From Coptis chinensis (taxonomy: Eukaryota > Streptophyta > Magnoliopsida > Ranunculales > Ranunculaceae): a stretch of 64,000 nt of DNA. The position numbers and the translations under genes are program-made. The DNA lies in contig JADFTS010000116.1 of assembly GCA_015680905.1 (NCBI GenBank), forward strand, positions 25,389 to 89,388. Direction: 5' to 3'. The notes beneath the pieces were generated by a model. The model saw only the letters and a list, made by a program, of their open reading frames with translations. It did no database searches and had not been told where the DNA came from. Positions within the stretch are counted from its first letter, which is position 1. Every line of letters starts with the position of its first letter. Below are positions 44,376 through 56,473 of the stretch, in pieces.

Positions 44376-45167
44376 AATAATCCATTAGAGGCTTAAGAAC
44401 AAGGTTATAAAACTCGGTTAGAAGAAGGAAAGAAAACAAGGATTCCTCTAGTGTAAATATATGAAGACCCTATTCTCTCATACTCGTAAATTTTGATTAT
44501 CCATTTCCATTTTCTTGTACACTATCCACCTAAGCCCCACAATACCTAATAAAGACCTCTAGCTCAATTAGGAGTAGGGTGGTGTGATAATAAGTCGTAG
44601 ACGTGATTGATCGACATCGGCTCCTCTGACTGTCATTGAGATGTAAGGAAAAGTGTGCCCACTGCACACTGGAGTTAACAAAACCTGAGTGGAAAAATTT
44701 TGAGTGAATTTGTGTTTCAACACATACCTGTGAGAACCCATTTAGGTATGCTCTCCAAACGATCCAGAAACAACCCTGCTAGTACATTCCAATGAAAAGT
44801 TCACTGCATGAATAATCATATGTAGATGTTTTAATTATTGAATACATATTAACTTGAGTTTTAAAGAAATCAATCCTCGTTCCCTGCTAAGGAGATGTAT
44901 GGATATCTGAGATTAATTTAGGAAACGAAGTTTACGTCCATTTGAGTCGTTGTAGTATAAATGAAGTTTGTGAGTATCTTTTTTCGGAAAAAACTCTCAC
45001 GAGGGCTATAACTTCGTCCACTAGGGAATTCCTAGTGGTTTAAGGCCTTATTGCATATGGTCAATGCAACCGCACTCTATGAAACGAGAATTAGTTTAGG
45101 ACTACACATTTTTGGCCACTTATCTATTTTAGTGTCTCTTCTTTGCTTGAGGACAAGCAAAGTGCTG
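43287..45167 (+). other. 3' non-coding region of element A
   Basis: No supported gene. It shares stretches with 29950-31667 in reverse. A second polypurine-like TTTTTGGGGTG with a GAGGAC segment lies at 43591-43620. An (AT)n and (AAT)n microsatellite spans about 44310-44380. Confidence 0.65.
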
Positions 45168-45180
45168 TTTGGGGGTAGTG
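45168..45180 (+). promoter_or_regulatory. Polypurine tract of element A
   Basis: TTTGGGGGTAGTG immediately before the 3' LTR start TGATAAGC, preceded by CTTGAGGACAAGC, as in element B. Confidence 0.87.
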
Positions 45181-46637
45181 TGATAAGCACCCAAAAGTGT
45201 ATTATGAAACCCCATTGAGACATATAAATTTGGTTAATTATGTGTTTAATAATCATGAAATAAATATGTTTTCATACTTTTGCAGGTATTTGCGATAAAC
45301 ATAGAAATATTGGTTAAACTGCGATAAAGCACGAGGAGCGGCATATATATGAATTCTTCCAAATCCGCCGCGAAGCATCAAACTTCCAAAGCTCCTACCT
45401 CTCGAACCGGGGACTCGAATCGCGAAGAGAGCTGCTTCGGACAATCAGGGCGATGAACTCTATGCATAGGGGAAGTTGTAAAAACTGCCCAAAATACCGG
45501 ACCCCGCCATGAATTGGATCATTATGAACCCACTATCATGGGGCCACAAGATTGGATGAGTCATCAATCATGGAGCATGTCAAGACAAAAATAACAAATT
45601 ATTGGTGCAAAGTTGACACCTTGCATGTAATAAATTAGATTAGGTGTTAATAGTGAAAAAAAAAAGGCAAGGTGTCACTTTGTTTTAATGTGGTGGATAA
45701 AAATGAATTAATGTGGTTTGATGATTCACGTGGGAGGAAATGAGATTTCTCTCAAATGGAGAAGAAATTAGACAAGGGTGGGGGACACTCCATTTACTCC
45801 CTTGACTTATTTTTCTTACATTGCATTATTTTAGTTCCTTAGTGAGAAAAATCATAAGTTAGTTTTTAGTTTTTATAAGAAAAGCTTGTAATAGTTTTAA
45901 TGGAGGAAACACTTGTTTTCTTCTAGAAAATAAATATAAGTGAGTTTGATTGTTTAACTTTCTCCTCTCTCTCTCTTTTGTTTTTTTTAGTTTATAAATC
46001 CTTGTCCCAAGGATCATGAGCTAACTTCCCTTTTGGGGAGTTAATCCAACTCATGTGAGGGTAAATCAATTTTTGTTGGTTTGGTAGGTTGTTAGGAAGA
46101 ACAACTAGCTCTACACCCTATCCCAAAATGATAGTTGGTGTAGTGTCTAGTTAGGAATCAAAGCAATGAGCTTAGAGATAAGTCATTGCTTAGTTCCACT
46201 TGCTAGCATGTGTGAGCTCTTAAGTGAGCCATACATGCTAGGGATCAAATCTTTTCTTCCATTAGGGGCTTGTCTATGAGTCTAGGAAGGATCAAATAAC
46301 CTTTTTCAAATCAACAACTAATGATAGTTTCACATGAGTAGGATTAACTCTCCACCTTTTCTTTCAAATCTCTATTTTGGTATTAAGTGCATGTTTTCAA
46401 ACTTTAATGTCTTTCTTAATGTTTGTGCAGGAAGGAAAACCTAGCATCAATATTATAACCTTACTCCTTAGTTCCCTTTATTGTAACATCCAATTTGTAG
46501 TTGTTCTAAAACTTTAGGTTAGATCGAATCCTTAATCCAACTCTACGAAACGAAGATCGTGAGTAAGGAACTTTGAGTGCTTTTGCATCAATTTAGAGAG
46601 TTCAAACCTCTAAGTAGTAGTAAAGAGGCATATATCA
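45181..46637 (+). repeat. 3' LTR of Athila-type element A
   Basis: 1,457 bp, paired with 15662-17116. Followed by GAGTT, the right copy of the 5-bp target duplication (46638-46642). Confidence 0.95.
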
Positions 46638-47350
46638 GAGTTCTAAAAGAAGAGGTGTATCTCGAGCAACCTCCTGGTTTTGTTAAGAAAGGAGAAGAAG
46701 GTAAAGTTTACAAATTGAAGAAAGCATTGTATGGGCTTAAACAATCACCAAGAGCTTGGTACAGTCGGATCAATTTGTAATTTGAGAAGAGTGGATTTCA
46801 TAAATGTCCTTATGAGCATACTCTCTATACAAAAGGAATATCAGATGGAAGCTTCATTGTTGTAAGTCTTTATGTTGATGATCTCATTTTCACTGGAAAT
46901 AATATGGAGACATTGAAAGAATTTAAGCTTTCCATGATGAAGGAGTTTGAGATGACCATTTAGCGGTCGAGCTACATCACTTTCTTGGTATTGAGGTTCA
47001 TCAATTCAAGAAAGGTGTCTTCATTTCTCAAGAGAGTTATCGCGAAAGAAGTCTTGAAGAAGTTTAAGATAGAGAATGCAAATCCGGTTTCATCTCCATG
47101 TGTAGCAGTCGAAATTGAGTAAAAAGATGGTGAAGGAAAGCTTGTTAACTCCACCATGTCCCGTAGTTTAGTGGGAAATCTTATGTACTTGACGGCCACA
47201 AGACCTGATATAATGTATGCAGTAAGTATAGTGAGCAGATTCATGGAAAAGCCTTACTCAAATCATTGGGAAGCAGCTAAAAGAATATTGTAATATGTCA
47301 AAGGGACCATAGACTATGGCATTTTATATCAAGCTAATGTTCTGGTTAAT
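46638..47350 (+). pseudogene. Copia reverse transcriptase, second part
   Basis: Resumes as [35 protein letters not shown], stop near 46778, then the intact catalytic YVDDLIFTGNN near 46872. HHFLGIEVHQ follows, with frameshifts and stops around 46960-47300. It belongs with 15131-15661. Confidence 0.9.
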
Positions 47351-47863
47351 CTTGTTGGCTATACGGATAGCGACTTGGCAAGAAGCATTGATGATAGCAA
47401 GAGCACTTCAGGTTACGCCTTTAATCTTGGAAGTGGAGTTATCTCATGGAACTCGAAGAAGCAACCAGTTGTAGCGCTTTCTACTACGGAAGCTGAATAC
47501 ATTGTTGTGTCTAGTGCTGAATGTCAACTCATTTGGTTGAGAGGAATTTTGGAAAGCCTTAAGCACAAGCAAAAGGATGCAACAACTCTATTTTGTGATA
47601 ACAACTCTACAATTTCAGTCACGAAGAATCCAGTTCTTCATGGCAGGACAAAGCACATCCGGATTAGGTTTCATTTCTTAAGGGAGCTTGTGAATGAAGG
47701 TGAAATACGTATGGAGTATTGCAAGACAAATGAGCAGCTGGCAGATATCTTTACAAAAGCACTTGGTGGACAGGTGTTCAAACAAAACCTCGAGAGTTTG
47801 GGAGTAAAAAGGGAAAATTTGGTTTACGGGAGGCATTGTTGGAAAACTAAACCAAATTTCTAG
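47351..47863 (+). pseudogene. Copia RNase H
   Basis: The open stretch shows SDLARSIDDSKSTSGYAFNL, VALSTTEAEYI, LFCDNNSTISV and KTNEQLADIFTKAL, the four acidic sites of copia RNase H. The frame runs 26 bp into the 3' LTR and ends at 47863. Confidence 0.9.
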
Positions 47864-48094
47864 AAGTCAAAGAGTCCTAGTGAAAGTTTAATTGTGTCTA
47901 TAGGATAATGAAAAGTCTAATTAAAATGTGTGATATCGTTAATGAGGTTTCTAGTATCTCGAGTCTTCTTTAAAGGCTATATAAGCCATTTATGTATCTG
48001 TTTATAGATTAAGAAGAAAACTAAAAAACAAATAACTGAGTTGTTTGCTGGAAATTCTTCTCCCAAAGTAATAATCTAAGTTACTTTTATAACA
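47837..48094 (+). repeat. Copia 3' LTR
   Basis: 258 bp, TGTTGGAAAAC to TTATAACA. Pairs with 12560-12815 and is followed by TTTTT, the target duplication. Confidence 0.93.
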
Positions 48095-48334
48095 TTTTTT
48101 GGCTATAACATCCGCCATGGTATTCCCTTCCCTCTATATGTGAGAGAGGTAGAAAAGATGAAGTCTCTTCATGCAAGTATGCTATCTAAACCTCATCTGC
48201 CACGACATTGAATTGGAGGTGAAAGCAGTAACCGCAGTAGCCACATCCGATTCTACCCACACATTCAGCTAGCCCTTCTCAATAGCTATTTCCACACTTT
48301 CCAAAATACAAATGCACTCGCCCCAGTAACTTTG
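48095..48334 (-). pseudogene. RNase H end of the 5'-truncated LINE, second half
   Basis: On the minus strand: NVWVESDVATAVTAFTSNS, then REGNTMADVIAKK, the third catalytic region and C-terminal motif of a plant LINE RNase H, with two or more stops. Coding continues towards 12559 across the copia element. The flanking AATGGTGTGTGCATG (48335-48349) matches 12333-12347 at 14 of 15 positions and is a likely target duplication. Confidence 0.75.
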
Positions 48335-48420
48335 AATGGTGTGTGCATGTTGGTATACACATGCAGTGCATATCATACATGCATAGTGGTGTTTTCATGT
48401 ATATCAAAGAAGGTTATAAT
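48335..48420. repeat. Minisatellite-like locus, right part
   Basis: Continuation of the ACACATGCATAGTGGTG-type units seen at 12231-12347. Confidence 0.6.
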
Positions 48421-49748
48421 TGGTATTAATAAAAAAATAACTTGCTGACGTCAGCCCGAAAATGTCCTTATGCGAAATTATTAATGATAGATGCTGATGT
48501 CAGCCCGTTTTTGTTCTAAAATTGTAATTATTGGTAAACCAGACCTAAAACCGAAATTATTGGTCAATTTATATGTTTGGGCCTAAATTTATGAAAAGTC
48601 TTTTAAAGCCTAGTCAAAGTCAAATCGAGCAGAAACAACATAAAGTCAACAGAACTTCAACATGTCGTATCTTTGGACTCATAACTCAGAATTTGACCCA
48701 TTTTATATCAAAACGATCGGCTCAGAAATAGATTTCTAATAGTCTATACCTTGACCCAATCAGAGTAGTAAAAGTGGGTAAAATGGGTAGAGCAGTAAAT
48801 TCCAACATTTTGGACCCTTTTATATTTAAGTATTTGGGGTTTGGGCTTGATTTAGTGGCCCAAAACATAGCTCCCAGGCCCATGCACGAAATTATAATCT
48901 AAACCTCCATTATAAAGAGGATTAGGGCAAAAACAATTGTGTTCTTCCCTCATTAATTTAGTACAATTTAGTTTTTAGTTTTTAGCATCCACTCCATTAA
49001 ACCTCCATTACTAAAGCTTCCACCTTTTTTCTTTCATATAGTCTAATGTCTTCTTTTAATTATATTATTGTTATTCTTCTAATCACATTAGGCCAATCAT
49101 CTCATTAGAGAGAGTGATTATGAAGCCTAATGAGAAATAGATTGTTTGAGTTGAATTATTTAATTGTGTATATGTTTCAATGAGTTTAATTTATTGTATG
49201 ATTTACAAAATAAACATATAGTAAATTAAACTAGGGATTGTTATGATTAAATCGAGAGATTTAGTTGTAATAATACTACATGCTAGTAATAATGACTATA
49301 GAGATTTAGGTTGTTGCTAGGGATAATAAAGTTTGAGACTTTATGTTGGATTATTGTGGGAAAACCTAAAGAAGATTATTTTTCAATGAATAGTTCGATT
49401 CTTCCATAAAATTAATCATTAGGTGGATTGTTACTCTTCTCTATTAACTTTTATTCTATCCAAACCCTATTTCTATTAGTTTAGTTAATTTAGAATTATT
49501 TGAATCCGCAATATAATCATATAATAGAAATCACTCAACATATTATTACTTACACATTTTTCCTCTTTGATTTAATTAGTTGAATTCTATTTAGTTTTGA
49601 TAGTTTAAGAGTGGAACGAACCTTTACTAGATCTCTATTACTTGATAGTATAAAGAGATAGTAGGGTATTGAACTAAACGCGTGTTTGTTAGGATTATTA
49701 TTAGTGTTTATGCATTAATATTGTGTTTAGAAATTTCGTGTTATATCA
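48421..49748 (+). repeat. 3' part of a further gypsy LTR, left end unclear
   Basis: Ends TTATATCA at 49748 followed after two bases by a primer-binding site. A TATA-like ATTATAAAGAGG lies near 48910. I could not place the TG start; it may be anywhere from about 48395 to 48600. A perfect palindrome GCTGACGTCAGC is at 48444-48455. No gene seen. Confidence 0.55.
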
Positions 49749-49750
49749 AA

Positions 49751-49763
49751 TAGCGCCGCTGCC
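49751..49763 (+). promoter_or_regulatory. Primer-binding site of the third gypsy element
   Basis: TAGCGCCGCTGCC, one mismatch from the TGGCGCCGCTGC sites of elements A and B, at the same two-base distance from the LTR. Confidence 0.7.
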
Positions 49764-51130
49764 ATCTTAAATATATCAAGACAAAGATTTTCTTGTTTGA
49801 ATCAAAGGGAAAATCCCCCATTCTCAACCCACCCACCATTTTAAGTTTTCATTCTTGTTTTTCACATTTTCGTTAATTTTTTACTAGATATTCTTACTGC
49901 CGATTATTTTCTGACTACCGGTTGGAGCATACGACTAAAGAAAAGTTGTACAGATGTCTATATGAGTCATTCGTGAAAGCTTCAAGTTCAAAGGTTAAGG
50001 TTAGGAGGCGCACACCCTCCTTTTTACCTTGAAAATAGAGTGCACGCCACTTGACATTGTGGTACTAACAATAAAGAATACTCCGGTAAATATATTTCTA
50101 AATTTATGAAAATTCTGAAATTGTGCAAGCACAATCTGTACGGTATTAGTGATTTACTGGAAATTTTTCATATTTTTCGTAGTTATTTTACCTAGTGAAC
50201 AAATATCATCTTTATAGTGCTGCATTTTAGTTTTCAAACCGTAAGTTTTTGGAAAAATAGACGAGCAGGGTTACTTAAACAGTTCCGAAAATTCTAAAAT
50301 TATTACAGGAGGATATTTTATAAGTCAGTAGGTTCGTGTGAAAATTTGAAGATTTTTTAACTTGTTTTGACCACCTAACTAGTTTCTTTTTTCCAGTGTG
50401 TTTCTGCAGTTTTTCGATACTTAATTTTAAGGAACAACAGCCGATAAGGAGGGTCTTCCGTATTCCAATTTCTCTCAAAATTTTATAGGAACACATGATC
50501 TCTCAGGAGTTTCCAATAAATTTTGGAGATTTTTGGCGCTGTTTTGATTGGTTAACCATTCAGTTGTTTGTATTGTGTACTGAAAATTGTTTCACAGATT
50601 TTGCAGTGCAATAGAAAGACTTTCCTAGCTCTAATTGTTCTAAAAATTTACAGGCTACTTCTTGGACATCTCAACAAACTACTATAAAATTTTCCGATTT
50701 TTTGGAGGGCGCCCGCCCCCTGTTCGCACTCATATAGAGGGCGCACGTGCCCCTAGACCAGTATTCATACGGTCAATTTCTTAAGTCCGTCATAATTTAG
50801 ACTCAGGAGTACAACCCAGTACTCATGCCCAGTCAAGTCTAAGAAGGCCAGTATACAAAGCCCAGATCCACAATACGACCAAAGGCCTAGTCCTTAGGAA
50901 CCATCCAAAGCCCACAGGAGAGAACATGTCTCTCCAATCCACAGTTAAGGCGCCCTATTTGTACTTGAACTAAGGGCGCACGCCCTCGTCTTATTTCTGA
51001 TTGTTCTGAATTTTTATAGGTCACACATAGTTAACTTCCAGGATCTAAAACAGTGCTGGTACGGTGCTCTAGTCATCTACAGAACACTGTAATTCGTGCT
51101 TGAAGGCGCTAGTAAGCATAGCAAGGAGCC
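49764..51130 (+). other. Leader-like gypsy DNA with repeated GC-rich palindromes
   Basis: No gene. GC-rich near-palindromes resembling AGGGCGCACGCCCT occur at about 50003-50021, 50704-50722, 50737-50754 and 50973-50986. They stand out in an AT-rich background. Confidence 0.5.
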
Positions 51131-52883
51131 AAGGAGGAATACAGGTTTTTTCTCCTAACACTCCTTGAGTCTTTTGTCAGAGGAGTAATTTCCTAGTATA
51201 ATCAGGTTGTGTATTTGCATGATATAGTTGTGTTTGTTTGAATTTAGACTTGATTATTGTATGAGATTAAGGCTACTTTATTATTATATGTAGACGTAAA
51301 ACACTCGCCTATCTAGGCTTAAAGCTAATAGCCAAAAGTAATTTCCCTTCCTTGTTGCAAACTACTAAACGTAGGCCTGCAAGAGATGAGCAAGCAGCAC
51401 CACCAATATCTATAATTTAGAGTTTTAGACTTGGCATCTGTTCAGGGAGCAATCCAATCGTCTGATGGGTTAAAAACTGGTCTATCTAATTTAAGATAAA
51501 GCTTTCTTTCTAGGAGAGGTTTAGTTTCACTTTAATTACATAAATTCTCATTGTTGGATTTCAGGCTTTCAGCCGTTCTAAGAATGTAACAAAAATCCGA
51601 GTTTTGGGAAGCAAATGGTACTTAACAAATACATTTTGGGTGATAAAATATGAGTGAGGAAAAAGGCTTTCTTTTCCTTTTTTTTTTTTTTTTTTTTTTT
51701 TGGTAAAGATAGATATGGAAAAAGGCTTTTTCTTAAATGCCAGAAAAAAAAAATAGACAGAGAATTTCTTACAGCAGTGAGTTCGGATCGGATTGGATTA
51801 ACCTCCTTCGGAATTTTTCCAAAAAAAATTCGGAACCTAATATGCTTACCAAATCTGATCCAATTTTTTTTCGGATTCAAAATATATTTCCAATTTCAGA
51901 ATACTTGGTAAATTTTCAAAGATCTCTTTACTTTCAATTATTTTTAGAATATCATACGCCAATGTTAATTGTAGAGAGAGAAAACCATGTCCACAACATC
52001 AATATACCAACAGCAATATTTTACTGGGGAAACTCATTTTCATTCAAACAAGTGATCCAAGAAAAAATGAGAAAAAGAACCTGCAGCCACCAACTGCAAG
52101 CATTGCATCCTGTTGAGGTCTGGGTATTTGTAATGTTTCAATCTTTTTTCGTGTGTGAAAATTGAAGCGTGAAGTTAATGCTGCATGCATAATAGATTCT
52201 GATCTTGGACTCTAAATAGCTTTACATAACATTCTATCTATTGCAATTTGGCTTTTGGGTTGGTCTGGAATTCATTGTATGACTCAATAGCATTTTTTTT
52301 TCATATCATTGTTGTTATGGCAGACGGGCGTAATGGCAATTAGGTGGTCCAATTCAAATGGGGAAGTAGTGGCTAGGTTATGGTTTTGTTTTGTTTTTGG
52401 AAGTAAAAAACTATAAAATGAATGAACGGTCGAGATATAATCAAGTAGATAGTGAGAGAAGTACATATTTTCAAAATAATTTGCAATAACATCAAAATTT
52501 TTGGATCGGCTATATATCGAAACTTTCGGATCGGATTGGTTTTTAGAGTTATATCCGAATCCGATCCAATTTTTTTTAGGAATTTTCGGAAATCGTCGGC
52601 CCATGAAAACTACACCAGAGCCATACCAATTTCAGGTCGGATTTCGGAAAAATCGGAAATTCGGCAAAAAGAGACACCCATAAGCACAACCATTAAACCA
52701 TATCCAGGCCGAGATCTGATAAACTGGACTTTATTGTCTTTTTCCTTTTATTCACTGATAAAGCTTGTTTAGTATGCAGGAGGAACTTGACCCTCAATTA
52801 TTAATGTACACCAGCACTACCTTCATTCCTCATATGGACAGTGATCCGGCTAGCAAGTTAAACTAGCTTAGTGATCATTTTAC
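51131..52883. other. Non-coding DNA with two related hairpins
   Basis: No credible gene. TCGGATCGGATTGG at 51783-51796 pairs with a diverged complement at 51852-51865. An identical TCGGATCGGATTGG at 52526-52539 pairs with 52553-52570. Both right arms run into a T tract. Poly-T lies at about 51678-51701. Frames on either strand here reflect these repeats. Confidence 0.5.
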
Positions 52884-55800
52884 TTACACAAATTCCCAAT
52901 CAGATTCAGATATATCATGAGCAGATATTTTCTTGAAGTGCAAGTCCTTGTCGAGGATACAAGGAGCTGAACTTTCTCTTCTAGGGTTGATATCAGAGTC
53001 CAAGTCGGCATACAGAATTGCCAGCTGCTTTCGTACTCGGCTTTGATCTCATTCTAGAAGCCAAGGCATGCTTGATTTTTTTCTAAAAAAAGAATGGTAA
53101 ATTTTGTCTGCATGAGAAAAGGCAAAGATAAGGAGAGAAACATCAAAGGGGGTTAGAAGCTATGTACCTTGTATGATCTGTGGTTGCCAGCAGCAAGAGA
53201 CCTGAACAAATCTTTATTATCCACCAGTATACAACTATCCCCGAGCTGTACATCATCAAATAGTTCAATGTCATCCATACATGATTCCACAGGATCAAGG
53301 CTTGATCTTCCTGTAACAGCAAAAATGGTGTTAGTACTGTAAATACATGATGAAGATGTATGACATGGCTTAGCCACAAAGCAACATGGAATAACTAGGC
53401 AAGATTATACTATAAATACAATAATGCGAATGAAGACTTCCACCCGAATGGTAAGAAAAATGGGGTACACTTCATTTGATAATATATTAAGATATTAAGA
53501 AAAAATATCTTAAGATATTCTATTTTCTCCCTGAATGCTTTCATTACAGAAATCCAAGGGAAGAGTACTTACATAGAAAACTAAGCACTCTACCATTCCG
53601 GACAGCAGGTATAATTAATGGAAATACATTTTTCAAAAGTATACCATATTGAGAAGCACAAATGAAATGCATTTTTGTTCAGAGTGCAGAACAAAGATGA
53701 AACTTACTGAGAACCTGTCTTTATCTATATTTTGCATGAAAATCATACATGAATCATAACTGATAGTCTAACTCTTATGGAGAAAAAAAAAAAAAGTAAG
53801 CCCTAGGCATCCAATGGATCAAACGTACTGAATAAAGCCTTCCAATTTCTACTCTTTTTCTCTCTTAATTTAAGTTTCACCTTTAGGTACTAGAATTCCA
53901 CACCCTAAACATGACAGAAGTACGACCAGTTGAGACATGTCTTGAAAGGAAAATGAAGATATGAATAGAATCTTTTCGGTCTAGCTGCTTTACGGTTCAC
54001 AGCTTAAATCTAGTTAGGTGTAAAATGACATTTTACTGATGCATGAGTTGAAATAATGGTGTACTTGTCACTGCCTACAAAAATAAGTTAACTAGATGTA
54101 TAAAAGTAAGATAATGTATACCATTTGATTCAGTTGATAACATGCTGCTGGCAAGAGAGGATCCGAATGCTAAATCATCATAGTGTACAGTTGGAAGAAC
54201 CAAATTGGACGATGCTATAGAACTTGAAACATCACAGATACAGTCACTCGCATCTAAAACATTGTTGTACAAAATTTTTGATTCTTGAGAGGAATCATTC
54301 CCGATATTTTCCCCAAAGCCAGTGGTTGGAAGTTTTGTCAGAGAGTCACATGCCTTCTCATGAACTTCATTGCTTATTTCAGTGAAAATGGATGATGGAC
54401 TCAAATCTTTCAATGCGGGAACATCTGATGGCTTGGGAGGTTGTGGTTCCACATTCTTAGCATTTCCTTCAAGACTTGGACAGTACCGCTCATATATCAG
54501 AGAGTCACATGGTTTTTCATGAACTCCATCGCTCATTTTAGTGAAAATGACTGATGGACTCAAATCTTTCAAGGTCGGAATATCTGATGCCCCAACAGTT
54601 TGCAGTTCCATATAGACAGTATTTCCTTCAAGATCTACACAAGACTGCTCATATACCAAAGAGTCACATGCTCTTTTATGATCCTCATTTATGATTTCAG
54701 ATAAATTGGATGATGAGCTCAAATCTTTTAAGGTGGGAACATCTGAAGCCCCAGTAGGTTGTGGTTCCACATTGACAGTATTTTCTTCAAAACTGGCAGA
54801 AAACAGCTCATATATCAGATAGCCATACGCATTTTCATGATCTTCATTGCTGATTTTTTTGTAGATAAGGATGATGGACTCAGTTTGTTCAAGGAAGGAC
54901 AGTTTGATGCCTCATTAGGTTGTGCTTCCACATTGACAGCATTTTCTTCAAGGCGTACAGAAAACTGCTCACACTTTCGCATGCATTTTCATGACCTTCA
55001 TTGCTGATTTCAGTAAAATGGATGACGGTGGTTCCACACAGACAGTATTTCCTTCAAGACCTAAACAGGACAGCTCATGTATCCGGATGTCCTCATCCTC
55101 TTTCACAGTTGAGTTAGAACCTATCCCTTTGGGGGGTTTAAAGAAGCTTCAGGATCGATATGAATTGTGTTGTGAGAACTGCTCGATAATGATGCTTGAT
55201 TCCCAATAGGAGCAACCACATCTGACAGACAAGGAGGATGTTTCTCAATCTTTTCTGAATCCTCTTCTTCACTAGTTGGTTTTGATATCTTAAGAATGTA
55301 ATTTTCATCAAGAGTAATTTCCAAACCACCTGCACCCCCTATGAGGTCAACAGAAGAAGGAAGAAGCAGATCACCATCCTTGACGCTACAGTCTTCAGTG
55401 GATATAGAGGATTGACATGAATTTTCCATTGAAGAACCACTTACACAGTAATCCTTATCAGAGGGCTTCCCTTCTAAATGATCTCTGCTAATACCATTTT
55501 TCACTACAGATGAACCGGAATCTATCTCATGTGCAGGAGGCGTGCAAGATGGAGGTAGGAAATCATGCACGATTCCAGCAAAAAATTTATTGACATTGAC
55601 ACCAACTGTCTCCACTTGACTTTCAACAAATTTAGCATCCTGTTCAAGAAAAAGATGATGTTCTTATATCAGTTCCACTCCAAACAGAGACACATGAACT
55701 GATTTTGTAAAAGATATGATTTCTGTCTTGCTCTTTTTTTACAAGCCAATTAGGATATTACAACGTCAGTTATAGATTTGACTAGAACATTACAATGTCA

Positions 55801-56473
55801 GTCGAATCTGAGATGTAAGGAGCTGTGCTCCACTCCTTTATGTTTCTGTTTTCCTTCTTTTTATCTCCTTGTATTTTTACTTATAAATTTTGTACTACAT
55901 TTTAAATTCTTTATAAAATGCTCACCTTTCCTGCAGACCATTTTTCTGTTTATGTAAATATGTAAACACCATGAAGCACCTACTTTACTTTCTTATTCTT
56001 TTTTTTTTTCACATTTCAGTAAGAGAGAAATTTGAAAGTCGCATATTTCATTGAGTTTCCTTCTTCAGAATAGATATCCTAGTATCTACAGCAATCATCA
56101 TAAAAGCATTACAGTTAAGTGACTCGGGGCCTTTTTTCATTATTGGATATATGAAGGATATATATATGAATTTGCATATATTGACAGGTTTCAAACAAAC
56201 TATAACAACCAAACACTACAAGAAAACCATCAGAAAGTATTTATTATTTAAAATAAAAAAGCGTTAAATTTAGCTGAAATTTTGGATTTTCAGTATTTTG
56301 TGAATTCCAGAATTCTTCTAAAGTTCTTAGCTAATTCCCAGCATATTAACCAAAATAGGTCTTTGGGAAGAAGCACATACCTGGCATAGTTTTTCCTCCA
56401 CTTCCTCGAACATAATTTCAAGCTTTTGACATACATTTCCGACCCATTTCATACCTTTCAACTTCAAATCCAT
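52884..56473 (-). pseudogene. Plant gene of unknown function, four coding exons, frame damaged
   Basis: Coding exons on the minus strand are 56473-56381, 55639-54122, 53310-53168 and 53082-52884, all with GT/AG borders and matching phases. The N-terminus, MDLKLKGMKWVGN then KLEIMFEEVEEKL, continues across the splice as DAKFVESQVETVGVNVNKFF. I recall this start from an uncharacterised family conserved in flowering plants, as well as the later LGDSCILVDNKDLF and HRSYKKKIKHAL parts and the SDWEFV end. The large exon is acidic, Ser-rich and carries a repeat array. Damage: TAG at 55121-55123 after a C6 run, one or more frameshifts near 54980-55090, and another near 53035. These could be real or assembly errors, so a living gene is not excluded. 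Confidence 0.7.
54341..55088 (-). repeat. Coding repeat array, about 160 bp x 5
   Basis: Units at about 54341-54499, 54500-54659, 54660-54819, 54820-54976 and 54977-55088 (shortened). Three are in frame and encode about 53 residues each, with EPQPTGASDVPTLKDLSPS-like and HEKACDSLIYE-like parts. The two upstream units carry deletions that shift the frame. Confidence 0.85.

Larger units (their letters stand above)
15662..46637 (+). mobile_element. Athila-type Ty3/gypsy retrotransposon A, with nested copy B
   Basis: LTRs at 15662-17116 and 45181-46637 start TGATAAGCACC and end ATATCA. The element is flanked by GAGTT (15657-15661 and 46638-46642). Subtracting the nested element leaves about 18 kb, very large for a gypsy element. 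Order: LTR, PBS, leader, gag, protease, RT, RNase H, integrase, then a 3' accessory module (ORF1, transmembrane micro-ORF, ORF2, ORF3), a long non-coding region, a polypurine tract and LTR. Protein motifs of gag, protease, RT and integrase follow the Athila lineage. All pol genes are damaged. Confidence 0.95.
12560..48094 (+). mobile_element. Ty1/copia retrotransposon carrying nested gypsy elements
   Basis: LTRs at 12560-12815 and 47837-48094 both start TGTTGGAAAAC and end TTATAACA, and are flanked by TTTTT on both sides (12555-12559, 48095-48099). Without the inserted DNA the element is about 4.55 kb. The order gag, protease, integrase, RT, RNase H is diagnostic of Ty1/copia. It is cut in the RT domain by the Athila-type element 15662-46637, and coding resumes in the same frame after that element. 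About ten differences between its LTRs mark it as not recent. Confidence 0.95.

Noticed and set aside
51578-52172. Overlapping frames on both strands near the hairpins, with shared PKKNWI-type words
   Set aside because: The shared words come from the duplicated hairpin DNA, not from a common protein.
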